Source: Zoogloea sp041914405
GTDB lineage: Bacteria; Pseudomonadota; Gammaproteobacteria; Burkholderiales; Rhodocyclaceae
Direction of reading: 5' to 3'
Length of the DNA: 64,000 nucleotides
Assembly (NCBI RefSeq): GCF_041914405.1
Contig: NZ_JAYSDK010000030.1
Coordinates: 1-64,000, forward strand
The translations under genes were made by a program, and so were the position numbers. How positions within the stretch are numbered: the first letter of the stretch is position 1; the number at the start of each line of letters is the position of its first letter. This document shows, piece after piece, positions 8,034-17,416 of the stretch. Below the pieces are notes generated by a model that saw only the letters and a list, made by a program, of their open reading frames with translations, had not been told where the DNA came from and did not search any database.

Positions 8034-8690
8034 CACGGCGGCCTCACCCCGCCAGCCGTTCTCGAAGACCACCGTCTCCAGCGGCATGCGCTCGGCCCAT
8101 TGGTGGATCTCCAGCATCGGCTTGGGGTAGAACTCGTCCACGTGGCCAATGCACAGAATCGCGACCGGGCGCGCGCCGGCCGGCATGTCGAGCAGCGTGG
8201 TCAGATCCACCGGGTCGAAGATCGACACCCAGCCTAGGCCGATGCCTTCGGCGCGGGCCGCCAGCCACATGTTCTGGATCGCGCAGGCCACCGACGCGAG
8301 GTCCATCTCGGGCAGCGTGCGGCGGCCGAAGACGTGCTTCTCGCGGCCGTCGGCCAGCGCCACGACGATCACCTCGCCGGCATCGAGCAGGCCCTCCACC
8401 TTGAGGCGCATGAAGTCCTCTTCCCGCTCGCCGAGGGCACGGGCGGTGTTGCGACGCTCCTTTTCGACCAGCACGTGCATGCGCTCGCGCAGGCCGCGGT
8501 CGGTGATGCGGATGAAGCGCCACGGCTGCATGTAGCCAACACTGGGGGCGTGGTGGGCCGCCCACAGCAGGCGCGCCAGGATCTCGGGATCGACCGGGTC
8601 GGGGCGGAAGTGGCGCATGTCGCGCCGCTCAGCGATCACGCGGTAGATCGCGTCAACATCGGCATCCGGGAAACGATGGGAATCGGCCAT
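8022..8690 (-). CDS. bluB: 5,6-dimethylbenzimidazole synthase BluB
   Basis: 222 residues. BluB uses reduced FMN and oxygen to cut FMN into 5,6-dimethylbenzimidazole, the lower ligand of cobalamin. It is a nitroreductase-fold protein with BluB-type motifs: ERRDMRHFRPDPV near the N-terminus, AAHHAPSVGYMQPWRFI, and EGIGLGWVSIFDP. The frame is open to 8786, but ATG 8690 (MADSHRFPD) fits the family start, and the longer version would run through a repeat element. It stands about 40 kb from the cob cluster; plain nitroreductase is the main alternative. Confidence 0.85.
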   Translation of the reverse strand: MADSHRFPDADVDAIYRVIAERRDMRHFRPDPVDPEILARLLWAAHHAPSVGYMQPWRFIRITDRGLRERMHVLVEKERRNTARALGEREEDFMRLKVEGLLDAGEVIVVALADGREKHVFGRRTLPEMDLASVACAIQNMWLAARAEGIGLGWVSIFDPVDLTTLLDMPAGARPVAILCIGHVDEFYPKPMLEIHQWAERMPLETVVFENGWRGEAAVSGD

Positions 8691-8700
8691 GATGGGTGTA

Positions 8701-8766
8701 GGGGCGAATTCATTCGCCCGTAGCAGGTTGATCGAAGTCCGTGGGCGAATGAATTCGCCCCCACAG
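8701..8766. repeat. REPIN-like inverted repeat doublet, copy 1
   Basis: Two hairpins in inverted orientation: GGCGAATTCATTCGCC (8703-8718) and its reverse complement GGCGAATGAATTCGCC (8745-8760), separated by 26 unrelated bases. The outer flank CCCCCACAG at the right end is shared with the copy at 27391-27462. It lies just upstream of bluB. Confidence 0.85.
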
Positions 8767-8812
8767 TTTAGGGCAGCTCCATGCAAAGCCGCCCCACGGC
8801 ATGGCCCCGAGT

Positions 8813-10276
<1,464 letters not shown>

Positions 10277-10334
10277 GCCGGATTATCCCGGAAAGCCCCG
10301 CCTGCTGCTCGCCAAGCAGGCCAATGCCCCTTGC

Positions 10335-11138
10335 TCAGTTGTTCAGGTGCAGGCGGGCCCGTTCCCGTGCCAGCCGCTCCTGCACGCGGCGCTGCTCCTC
10401 TTCTTCGGCCCGACGCTGCTGCTCTTCCTGCTGGCGCTGCTCGTACTCGGCCTTGCGGCGGGCCGCCTCCTCGGCCTGCTGCAGCTCGGACGACACCCGG
10501 TCGGCGTAGTAGCCGCGCTCCTGCAGGGCCCGCTCGCGCTGGCGTTCTTCCTCCTTGCGGGCGTATTCGGCACGCAGTTCCTCCTGGCGGCGGATGGACT
10601 CTGCACGCTGGCGGCGCTCGGTGGCCTCCTGCTCGGCGATCTCTTGCTCGGACAAGTCGCCATAGGTCTGGCGCCGCTCCGCCGCAATGACCTTCTGCTG
10701 CGCCTCCGCAGCCCCGTCACCGCTGGTCACCCGGCGAAAAGCGAAGACCGAGAAGAAAATCTGGATCAGCATGCCGATGATCATCAGCGTACCGATCACC
10801 CCCAGCATGATGCGCAGCGGCGAACGCTTGGCGGCCTTGATCTCAACCTGCAGCGGCAGCGGATCCTTGAGCAGCTGCTCGACGACCGGATCCAGCCCCG
10901 GCGCCGGCTGCTGGGCACGCGCCAGTCCCACGTCATAGGCGGCCCGCCGCCCCGGATCGGCGAGGATCCACACCGCCTCGCGGATCGCCTTCAGCTTGTT
11001 GTCCACATCGACCGGCGACAGGCCGTGATTGCCCGACTGGTAGTGACGGCTCAGGCGCAGATGGGCGGCCTGGATGTCGACTTCGCTGGCGGTGGGCGTC
11101 AGCCCGAGCAGGTCATAGAGCGTGGTCCTGGCTTTCAT
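10335..11138 (-). CDS. Membrane-anchored J-domain-like protein lacking HPD
   Basis: 267 residues. Residues 1-72 follow the J-domain pattern (TTLYDLLGLTPTASEVDIQAAHLRLSR, then KAIREAVWILADPGRRAAYD). The HPD tripeptide that stimulates DnaK is absent; the loop reads RHYQSGNHG. A membrane segment at about 109-132 (IMLGVIGTLMIIGMLIQIFF) is followed by a long Glu/Arg/Gln-rich coiled coil to the end (EEAARRKAEYEQRQQEEQQ). It is a single gene, divergent from the DedA-rhodanese gene, 58 bases beyond dbpA's start. A scaffold or adaptor role is possible; a canonical co-chaperone role is unlikely. Confidence 0.78.
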   Translation of the reverse strand: MKARTTLYDLLGLTPTASEVDIQAAHLRLSRHYQSGNHGLSPVDVDNKLKAIREAVWILADPGRRAAYDVGLARAQQPAPGLDPVVEQLLKDPLPLQVEIKAAKRSPLRIMLGVIGTLMIIGMLIQIFFSVFAFRRVTSGDGAAEAQQKVIAAERRQTYGDLSEQEIAEQEATERRQRAESIRRQEELRAEYARKEEERQRERALQERGYYADRVSSELQQAEEAARRKAEYEQRQQEEQQRRAEEEEQRRVQERLARERARLHLNN

Positions 11139-11295
11139 GGCATTCCGTCGGATAAAAGCCCGGCTAAGGGCCGAAAGACAGCGGAATTATACGGTTCTCC
11201 AGCGGCATATCGGCGTAACGCGGATCGTCACTGACACGGCAAAAAATCCCACCCCGGCCGATAATCGGCCATCCGCCCACCGATCAGCGCCACCG

Positions 11296-12237
11296 ATGGA
11301 ACTCGCCCAGCTCAGCCACACCCTCCGCCAGGACGCCCTCAGCGTGGTGTTCGTCAATGTGCTGCTGCAGCAGATGGGGGTCCCGGTGCCGGCGGTGCCG
11401 ACCCTGCTGCTGGCCGGCAGCCTCGCCGCCGGGCCCGACGGGCTCGGCAAGCTGCTGGCGGTGGCGGTGCTGGCCTCGGTCGTGGCTGACTGGGCCTGGT
11501 ACGGCGCCGGCAAGCTGTTCGGCTACCGGGTGCTGGCCGGGCTATGCAAGTTGTCGATCAACCCCGCCTCCTGCGTCAGCCAGACCGAAGCCCGCTTCAT
11601 CCGCTGGGGCCTGTCGTCGCTGGTCGTGGCCAAGTTCATCCCCGGCTTTTCGACGGTGGCGCCACCGATCGCAGGCGCGCTACGCATGAATCTCGGCGGC
11701 TTCCTGCTGGCCGCGGCGGCCGGCGCCGCGCTGTGGGCGGGTGCGGCACTGGGGGCAGGCTGGGTGCTGAAGGAGGCGGTGCAGGCCGCCATCGTCGCGC
11801 TGGACGAACACATGGGCCGCGCGCTGGTGGTGCTCGGCCTGCTGGCTGGCGCCTGGCTAGGCTGGAAGCTGTGGCAGAAATACCGTTTCCGCCAGCAATG
11901 CGCGATCGCCCACATCACGCCGACCGAACTGCTGGCGGCGTTGGAATCAGCCGAACGGCCGCTCGTGCTGGACCTGCGCGGCGCGACGATGGTCGCCGCC
12001 ACCGGTCCGATCCCCGGCACACGGCTCGCGGAACACGACCGCCTGCACGAGGCTGTGGGCGACTGGCCGAAGAATCGCCCCATCGTCACACTCTGCGCCT
12101 GCCCCGAGGATGCCGGCGCGATCCAGGCGGCACGCCACCTGCTGGAGGCCGGCTACCTGTCGGTGCGGCCGCTGCAGGGCGGCTACGAAGCCTGGCTGGC
12201 GGCCACCAGCCAGACCGCGCCGGCTGACGCTCAGTAA
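11296..12237 (+). CDS. DedA-family membrane protein fused to a rhodanese domain
   Basis: 313 residues. The N-terminal part is a DedA/SNARE-associated transporter domain: re-entrant-type PVPAVPTLLLAGSLAAG, then ADWAWYGAGKLFGYRVL and FIRWGLSSLVVAKFIPGFSTVAPPIAG with the family's conserved F-(I/V)-P-G and arginines. After the last membrane helix (about 190-210) comes a cytoplasmic rhodanese domain (about 225-300) with VLDLRG, the active-site region LCACPEDAGA (Cys267 or Cys269) and LQGGYEAWL. DedA proteins recycle undecaprenyl phosphate or other lipids; the rhodanese suggests sulfur or redox input. ATG 11296 was chosen because the upstream frame lacks membrane-protein character. The stop overlaps the pirin gene stop by 7 bases. 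Confidence 0.85.
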   Translation: MELAQLSHTLRQDALSVVFVNVLLQQMGVPVPAVPTLLLAGSLAAGPDGLGKLLAVAVLASVVADWAWYGAGKLFGYRVLAGLCKLSINPASCVSQTEARFIRWGLSSLVVAKFIPGFSTVAPPIAGALRMNLGGFLLAAAAGAALWAGAALGAGWVLKEAVQAAIVALDEHMGRALVVLGLLAGAWLGWKLWQKYRFRQQCAIAHITPTELLAALESAERPLVLDLRGATMVAATGPIPGTRLAEHDRLHEAVGDWPKNRPIVTLCACPEDAGAIQAARHLLEAGYLSVRPLQGGYEAWLAATSQTAPADAQ

Positions 12238-13112
12238 CCCGGCCAGGGCAGCGGCGGCGCAACCAGGCGCCGCTCGCCGGGCGCTGCCACCGGACCGAAG
12301 CGGCCATCGCCGCCGTTTTCCCATTCGCGCTGGGCAGCGGCGATCTCGTCCTTGCTGAAACCGACGAAGTTCCACCACATCAGCACCGGTTCGCCGAAGG
12401 GTTCGCCGCCGAGCAGCAGGACGCGCCCGCCCGCCGACAGCTGTGCATCGAAACGCGCCTGCCCTTCGCCCAGGTAGGCCAGTTCGCCGATCCCGAAGCG
12501 CTCGCCATCGATGTCGATATGGCCTTCCAGCGGCAGCACCGCGTATTCGAAAGCCGGCTCCAGCGCCAGGCCGATGTGCCCCCCCGCCGCACTGTTCACA
12601 TCCAGCCCGACCAGCGGCGAATACAGCCGCGCCGGTGCCACGTAGTCACCATTGCGTCCCGCCAGCAGCGTGAACGCGCAGCCGTCGGCGTCCCAGCGCG
12701 GCAGGTCGGGATAGTGCTCGAAAGACGGCTCGCGCTCCCGTTCTTCAAACGGCAGTGCAATCCACAGCTGCGCGGCGTGCAAACGCGTCTCGCCAGGCAG
12801 GGAATCCTCGGTATGGACGATGCCACGCCCGGCGGTCATCAGATTGACCTGGCCGGGGCGGATCACCTGCTCGTGGCCAAGGCTGTCCCGGTGCAGCACC
12901 TCGCCCTCGATCATCCACGTGAAGGTCTGCAGACCGATGTGCGGATGGGCGCCAACGTGCATGCCGTGGCCGGTCTCGAAGTCCCGCGGCCCAATGTGAT
13001 CGAGGAAACACCAGGCGCCCACCATGCGCCGCTCACGGGTCGGCACGGCGCGCCGGATCGTCAGCCCTTCGCCCAAGTCAGCCGTACGGGCCTCGATGCG
13101 CTGGATTGTCAT
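12231..13112 (-). CDS. Pirin family protein
   Basis: 293 residues. Two-domain cupin of the pirin family; family members include quercetin dioxygenase-type enzymes and metal-dependent regulators. The metal-binding histidines are in HPHIGLQTFTWMIEGEVLHRD, and the pirin signature GRGIVHTE is present. The C-terminal domain ends GDGRFGPVAAPGE. ATG 13112 (MTIQRIEA) is chosen because GGGAGGACAGGACC lies directly before it; the frame itself extends 8 codons further into the OsmC stop region. Follows the osmC-like gene by 16 bases. Confidence 0.85.
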   Translation of the reverse strand: MTIQRIEARTADLGEGLTIRRAVPTRERRMVGAWCFLDHIGPRDFETGHGMHVGAHPHIGLQTFTWMIEGEVLHRDSLGHEQVIRPGQVNLMTAGRGIVHTEDSLPGETRLHAAQLWIALPFEEREREPSFEHYPDLPRWDADGCAFTLLAGRNGDYVAPARLYSPLVGLDVNSAAGGHIGLALEPAFEYAVLPLEGHIDIDGERFGIGELAYLGEGQARFDAQLSAGGRVLLLGGEPFGEPVLMWWNFVGFSKDEIAAAQREWENGGDGRFGPVAAPGERRLVAPPLPWPGY

Positions 13113-13128
13113 GGTCCTGTCCTCCCGT

Positions 13129-13539
13129 TCAGGCACTCAGTTCGGTGTGGATGCGCACCTCGCCGGTGAGCAGCTTGTGCATCGGGCAGGCGTTGGCGAT
13201 CTTCAGCAACTGGGCGCGCTGCTCGTCGCTGAGTTCGCCGTCCAGGTGGATCAGGCGCTCAATGTCGTTGCCGGCCTCCGGCTTGCCCGCCGGGTTGAGC
13301 CGCAGTTCCACGCGTACGCCCGTCAGCGGCCACTGGCGGCGTGTCGCCACCATCTTGAGGGTGATCGCCGTGCAGGTGCCGAGGCTGCCGATAATCAGGC
13401 GCTCCGGCGATGGGCCGGCGTTGCCGCCGCCCACTTCGACGGGCTCGTCGGCGGACCACACATGGCCCAGATCATCGGACAACTGCACGAGGTAGGGCGT
13501 GTCCTGCAGGACGGCTTCGACGCGGGGTGTTCCGGACAT
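13129..13539 (-). CDS. OsmC/Ohr family protein
   Basis: 136 residues. The two redox-active cysteines of the family are visible in GSLGTCTAITLKMVA and IANACPMHKLL, consistent with thiol-dependent peroxide reduction in the cytoplasm. The start at 13539 has GGAGG at a good distance; an in-frame codon 8 residues upstream lacks this. It probably shares a transcript with pirin (16-base gap). Closer to the OsmC-like general group than to Ohr; the exact subgroup cannot be fixed by eye. Confidence 0.85.
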   Translation of the reverse strand: MSGTPRVEAVLQDTPYLVQLSDDLGHVWSADEPVEVGGGNAGPSPERLIIGSLGTCTAITLKMVATRRQWPLTGVRVELRLNPAGKPEAGNDIERLIHLDGELSDEQRAQLLKIANACPMHKLLTGEVRIHTELSA

Positions 13540-13606
13540 GATTCCTCCGAGGGATGACGGCAAGCTGCCGGATCCTGCTGCGACTCCGCCGCCCGGCGAA
13601 CGTTCC

Positions 13607-14416
13607 TCAGCGCGGATGCTGACCCTTGCGCACCGCGTCGATCATCTGGAAGGCGATGGTGGATGGATGGGGAAGCATCGGCAGCGCATCGAGGGGATAC
13701 CAGCCGATATCCTCGATCTCGCTTTCCTGGGCCACGACGTCGCCACCGGCGTAGTCGGCAAAGAAGCCGAGCATCAGCGAATGAGGGAAAGGCCAGGGCT
13801 GGCTGCCGAACCAGCGGATGTTGGCGATCTCGATGCCGGCTTCCTCGCGGATCTCCCGGCGCAGGCAGTCCTCGACAGTTTCGCCGGCCTCGACGAAACC
13901 AGCCAGCGCGCTGTAGATACCCGGCGGGAAATGCGGCGAGCGGGCCAGCAGCAGCTCGTCGCCCTTCAGGATCAGGCCGATGCACACCGGCGAGATGCGC
14001 GGATAGGCCTTCGCACCGCAGGCCCGGCATTCCCGCGCCGGCTCACTGGCGCTGGTGTGCAGCGGACCGCCGCATTCGCCGCAGAAACGGTGCTGCTGCA
14101 GCCACGACACGAGCTGGCGGGCACGGGCCAGCGCTTCGTGCAGCCCGTCGGGCCAGCGGCCCCACAGCTGGCGGTAATCGCGGGTGGTGAATTCCGGCGG
14201 CACGCCCAGGTGGGCCGGCCACAGACGCAGCTCGCAGGGGATGCCGTCGAGGCTGCCGATGGTGATCGCCTCCAGGCACGGGCCGAGGGCCGCCAGCCGC
14301 GTCGGGTCCGGCAATTGAAGATCGGGATCCAGCAGCAGGGACGTTCCAACGAACGGAAACACCAGTGACGCGATGGCGCCTTCGGCCACCCCAAAGCTCG
14401 GCACGAAACCCGACAT
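13607..14416 (-). CDS. nudC: NAD(H) pyrophosphatase NudC
   Basis: 269 residues. Hydrolyses NADH/NAD+ to NMN(H) and AMP, and NudC also removes NAD caps from RNA. Seen: a zinc ribbon (FCGECG and ECRACG), the YPRISP motif, and a Nudix box GFVEAGETVEDCLRREIREEAG. The family-specific SQPWPFPHSLMLGF, which reads NADH specificity, follows. Start chosen at ATG 14416 (MSGFVPSFG) with AGGGTGAG upstream; a GTG seven codons earlier is possible. Confidence 0.93.
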   Translation of the reverse strand: MSGFVPSFGVAEGAIASLVFPFVGTSLLLDPDLQLPDPTRLAALGPCLEAITIGSLDGIPCELRLWPAHLGVPPEFTTRDYRQLWGRWPDGLHEALARARQLVSWLQQHRFCGECGGPLHTSASEPARECRACGAKAYPRISPVCIGLILKGDELLLARSPHFPPGIYSALAGFVEAGETVEDCLRREIREEAGIEIANIRWFGSQPWPFPHSLMLGFFADYAGGDVVAQESEIEDIGWYPLDALPMLPHPSTIAFQMIDAVRKGQHPR

Positions 14417-14599
14417 AAGCAAACTCACCCTAGGCACAGGCCGCCGGCAAGCGGCGGCAAAAGACAGGATCTACCCGAGGGGGTAGGACAATGGCCTCAC
14501 GATACGTAATTTCGGACGGAGCGGCCAGCCAGGCGTCGCGACACCGCAGCGTCCGCGGCAGGATTTCCCAACACGCGGGCAGCAGGGTGTGCGCGGCCT

Positions 14600-15445
14600 T
14601 CAGCCCTCCCGCACGAAGCGCGTCAGGCTGACGTCCACCGTCAGGTCGAGGGATTCCAGCGCCGCCGCGCGGGCCCGTCCTTCCGCCGTGGCGCGGTACA
14701 GGTGGGGCGTCATCGTCAGCAGGTCGGCGATCTGCGCGGCACTATCGAGGCGGATGGCGGCGCGGACGGTATCGACGCCGATCCGCCGGAAGCCCTCCGG
14801 CACGCGCTCGTCGGACTGGCGTGGCGCTTTCAGCGTCGGGTAGATGATCTCGCGCAGTTCGCGCAGGTGATCCGGCCCCGCGTCCACCTGCAGCAGCTCG
14901 CCGCCGGCCCGCAGCACACGGGCAAACTCGCCATACACCGGGAAGCCGAACAGGGACAGCAAGCGGTCCACGGTGCCCGCCAGCACCGGCAGGTTGGCAT
15001 TGCTGCCGACCACCCAGGCGGCCTGCTTGTCGCGCTTGGCGGCGGCCTGCACCGCCCATTTGGAGATGTCGAGGCCCAGCACGGCCAGGTCTACGCCGCC
15101 AGCATCGGCCGCCGCGGCCAGCTCACGCAGGTAATAGCCTTCGCCGCACCCCGCGTCGAGACAGGCTGCCTGCCGGCCGGCCGGCAGGTCCGCCAGCACG
15201 GCACGACTTACCGCATCGGCGATCGGGCGATACACGCCGCTCTCCAGGTAACGCCGGCGCGCCGCCACCATCTCCTTGCTGTCGCCGGGGTCGCGGGAGC
15301 GCTTCTGCTGGACCGGCAGCAGGTGGATGTAACCCTGGCTGGCAAGGTCGAAGCTGTGGCCGGCGCCGCAGCGCCAGCTGGCACCATCACGCCGCAGCGG
15401 GCCACCGTCGAGGGGGCAAGCCAGGGCCTGGAAAGAAGTGATCAT
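14600..15445 (-). CDS. rlmA: 23S rRNA (guanine-N1)-methyltransferase RlmA-like
   Basis: 281 residues. SAM-dependent methyltransferase that modifies 23S rRNA helix 35 (G745 in E. coli). The N-terminal zinc finger ACPLDGG...WRCGAGHSFD is followed by the family motif GYIHLLPVQQ and GDSKEMVAARRRYLESGVY. The SAM site is CLDAGCGEGYYL. ATG 15445 gives the canonical start MITSFQALACP; the longer frame to 15556 has no family similarity. Single gene on the minus strand. Confidence 0.9.
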   Translation of the reverse strand: MITSFQALACPLDGGPLRRDGASWRCGAGHSFDLASQGYIHLLPVQQKRSRDPGDSKEMVAARRRYLESGVYRPIADAVSRAVLADLPAGRQAACLDAGCGEGYYLRELAAAADAGGVDLAVLGLDISKWAVQAAAKRDKQAAWVVGSNANLPVLAGTVDRLLSLFGFPVYGEFARVLRAGGELLQVDAGPDHLRELREIIYPTLKAPRQSDERVPEGFRRIGVDTVRAAIRLDSAAQIADLLTMTPHLYRATAEGRARAAALESLDLTVDVSLTRFVREG

Positions 15446-15569
15446 GGTGATTCGGTGGGAAGACGCAAAAACAGCGGAGCTGCACGATACCCGAGATGGC
15501 GGCCCGCCAGAACGGCGCGGGCCTCGACGGCATCGCCCCGCGGCGTCCGCGGCCACGCGGGCGGGGTGG

Positions 15570-16577
15570 TCAGCCGGAGGTGCAATCAGCCTGCCGGCTA
15601 CGGCGCGCCCGCTTGACCGAGTACATGCGCCGGTCGGCCACGTCCAGCAGTTGTTCGATGTCGTCGCTGTCTTCCGGCAGGCAGGCGGCGCCGATGCTTA
15701 CGCTCAGATCAAAGGCCCGGTTTTCGTAGCTGAACGGACCGGTGACTTGGGAATACAGGCGCTGCACCGCCGCGTCGATGCCGGCAGCCTGCTCGACCGG
15801 AGTCAGCAGCACCGCAAACTCATCGCCGCCGAGCCGGGCCACGGTGTCCGACTCGCGTGCGGCGGTCTTCAAACGCTTGGCCACTTCGCGGATCGCCGCA
15901 TCACCGACCCGGTGACCGAAGGTGTCGTTGAGTTCCTTCAGGCCATCCATGTCGATCATCAGTACGCCGGCCGGCCGCCGGTCGCGGCCATTGCGGGCCA
16001 CCACGTGGCGCAGTCGGTCCATGAACAGCGAGCGGTTGGCCAGGTTGGTGAGGCCGTCGTGGGTGGCTTTCTGGAAGAGCTTGTTGCTGTCGAGCTGGGT
16101 GGCGAAATGCATCGCCGCCGCCACCACCCCGGACAGCAGGCCGAGCAGGGCTTCGTCCGCCACGCGGAAAGCATGCGGCTGCACCCCCATGGCTTTCAGC
16201 ACACCCACCACCTTGTTATCGAACTTGAGCGGCATGACGATCATCGAGCGCAGGCCGATCTTCCGGCAGGCGGCCTGGTCCACCCGCTCGTCGCACTCGG
16301 TGTCGTCGCTGCGCAGGATGGACCCGCTCTCCACGCACATCCCCGACAGGCTGTCGGCCTGGCCCAGGCGCAGGCCCAGATGGGGATCGGCAATGCCGGA
16401 GGTCGCCGCGTAGACCATCTCGCCTTCCTGAGCCAGCTCGATCACCGCCCCGTCGGCGCCGATCAGTGACAGGGTACGCTCGACCACCAGCGCCATCACT
16501 TCGCCCAGGTCCAGCCCGGCCTTGACGATCTCGCTCTGGATCTCGATGACTTGCAGCAATTGCGCCTGGGACGGCAT
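15570..16577 (-). CDS. GAF-GGDEF diguanylate cyclase
   Basis: 335 residues, cytoplasmic, no membrane segments. A GAF sensor domain covers about residues 20-160 (ERTLSLIGADGAVIEL to KVVGVLKAMGVQ). The GGDEF domain begins THDGLTNLANRSLF and contains an intact active site RLGGDEFAVLL at about 248. An inhibitory I-site RESD lies five residues before it, so the enzyme should make cyclic di-GMP and be product-inhibited. ATG 16577 (MPSQAQLL) with AAGGA upstream is preferred over the open frame to 16823, which would overlap the ABC ATPase gene. Confidence 0.9.
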   Translation of the reverse strand: MPSQAQLLQVIEIQSEIVKAGLDLGEVMALVVERTLSLIGADGAVIELAQEGEMVYAATSGIADPHLGLRLGQADSLSGMCVESGSILRSDDTECDERVDQAACRKIGLRSMIVMPLKFDNKVVGVLKAMGVQPHAFRVADEALLGLLSGVVAAAMHFATQLDSNKLFQKATHDGLTNLANRSLFMDRLRHVVARNGRDRRPAGVLMIDMDGLKELNDTFGHRVGDAAIREVAKRLKTAARESDTVARLGGDEFAVLLTPVEQAAGIDAAVQRLYSQVTGPFSYENRAFDLSVSIGAACLPEDSDDIEQLLDVADRRMYSVKRARRSRQADCTSG

Positions 16578-16726
16578 GCCGGAGGGTCCTTGTGTCTGTT
16601 TCAAAACTATCAAATTCGCGGTAAAACCATACTGAAGGCCTGGACAATTGGCAACTCGGCAGATCACGCCGCAGCACAATCTCTCACTGCGTCTTGCAAC
16701 ATCAAGGAACGCGGGCGGATGGGTGC

Positions 16727-17416
16727 TCAGGAGTCCGCAGCGATGCAGCCGTCCACCAGTCGAATGGTCCGGTCGCAACGGGCCGCCAGGCGCGGGTCGT
16801 GAGTCACGATGAGGCAGGCGCACGCGGTCTGGCGGTTGAATTCCCGCAGCAGCGCAAAGATGTCGTCGGCGGTGTGGGTGTCCAGGTTGCCGGTCGGCTC
16901 GTCGGCAAGGATCAGGCGCGGCCGCAGCGCCAGCGCACGGGCGATGGCGACGCGCTGCTGCTGGCCGCCGGACAGCTCGGCCGGCTTCTTGTGGGCATGG
17001 GCCTTCAGGCCAACCGCATCGAGCAGTTGCATGGCGGTCGCCTCGGCTTCGTCGTCGGGCGCGCCACGGGCGATGATGGTCGGCATCATCACGTTTTCCA
17101 GCGCGCTGAAGGCCGGCAGCAGGTGGTGGAACTGGAACACGAAACCGATGCTGCGCCCACGCAGCGCGGTGATCTCGGCTTCCGACAGGGCCGCCGTGTC
17201 GCGCCCGCCGATGGACAGGCGCCCACCACTGGGGCGTTCGAGCAGGCCGATGATGTTCAGCAACGTGCTCTTGCCGGAGCCGGACGGGCCGATCAGCGCG
17301 GCAAACTCGCCCTGCCCCAGGCGCAGGTCGATGCCGTGCAACACCTCGGCTTCCACCGGCGTACCGATGTTGTAGGCCTTGGTCAGGCCGGCGAGCTCGA
17401 TGACCGCGTCGCTCAT
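16727..17416 (-). CDS. ABC transporter ATP-binding protein (MacB/LolD type)
   Basis: 229 residues. Walker A GPSGSGKST, Q-loop FVFQFHHLLP, signature LSGGQQQRVAIARAL, Walker B LILADEPTGNLD and switch VTHDPRLA all look intact, so it should hydrolyse ATP. The LLPAFSALENVMMPT segment is typical of the MacB/LolD family. Its start overlaps the permease stop by 4 bases (ATGA). It powers the FtsX-like permease encoded just upstream. LolD of the lipoprotein-release system is the alternative, but the HlyD-type adaptor in the operon argues for MacAB-like export. Confidence 0.88.
   Translation of the reverse strand: MSDAVIELAGLTKAYNIGTPVEAEVLHGIDLRLGQGEFAALIGPSGSGKSTLLNIIGLLERPSGGRLSIGGRDTAALSEAEITALRGRSIGFVFQFHHLLPAFSALENVMMPTIIARGAPDDEAEATAMQLLDAVGLKAHAHKKPAELSGGQQQRVAIARALALRPRLILADEPTGNLDTHTADDIFALLREFNRQTACACLIVTHDPRLAARCDRTIRLVDGCIAADS

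Noticed and set aside
14471..14486. CTACCC-GAGG-GGGTAG hairpin upstream of nudC
   Set aside because: Perfect but short, no T-run and no partner copy; not enough to call a terminator or operator.
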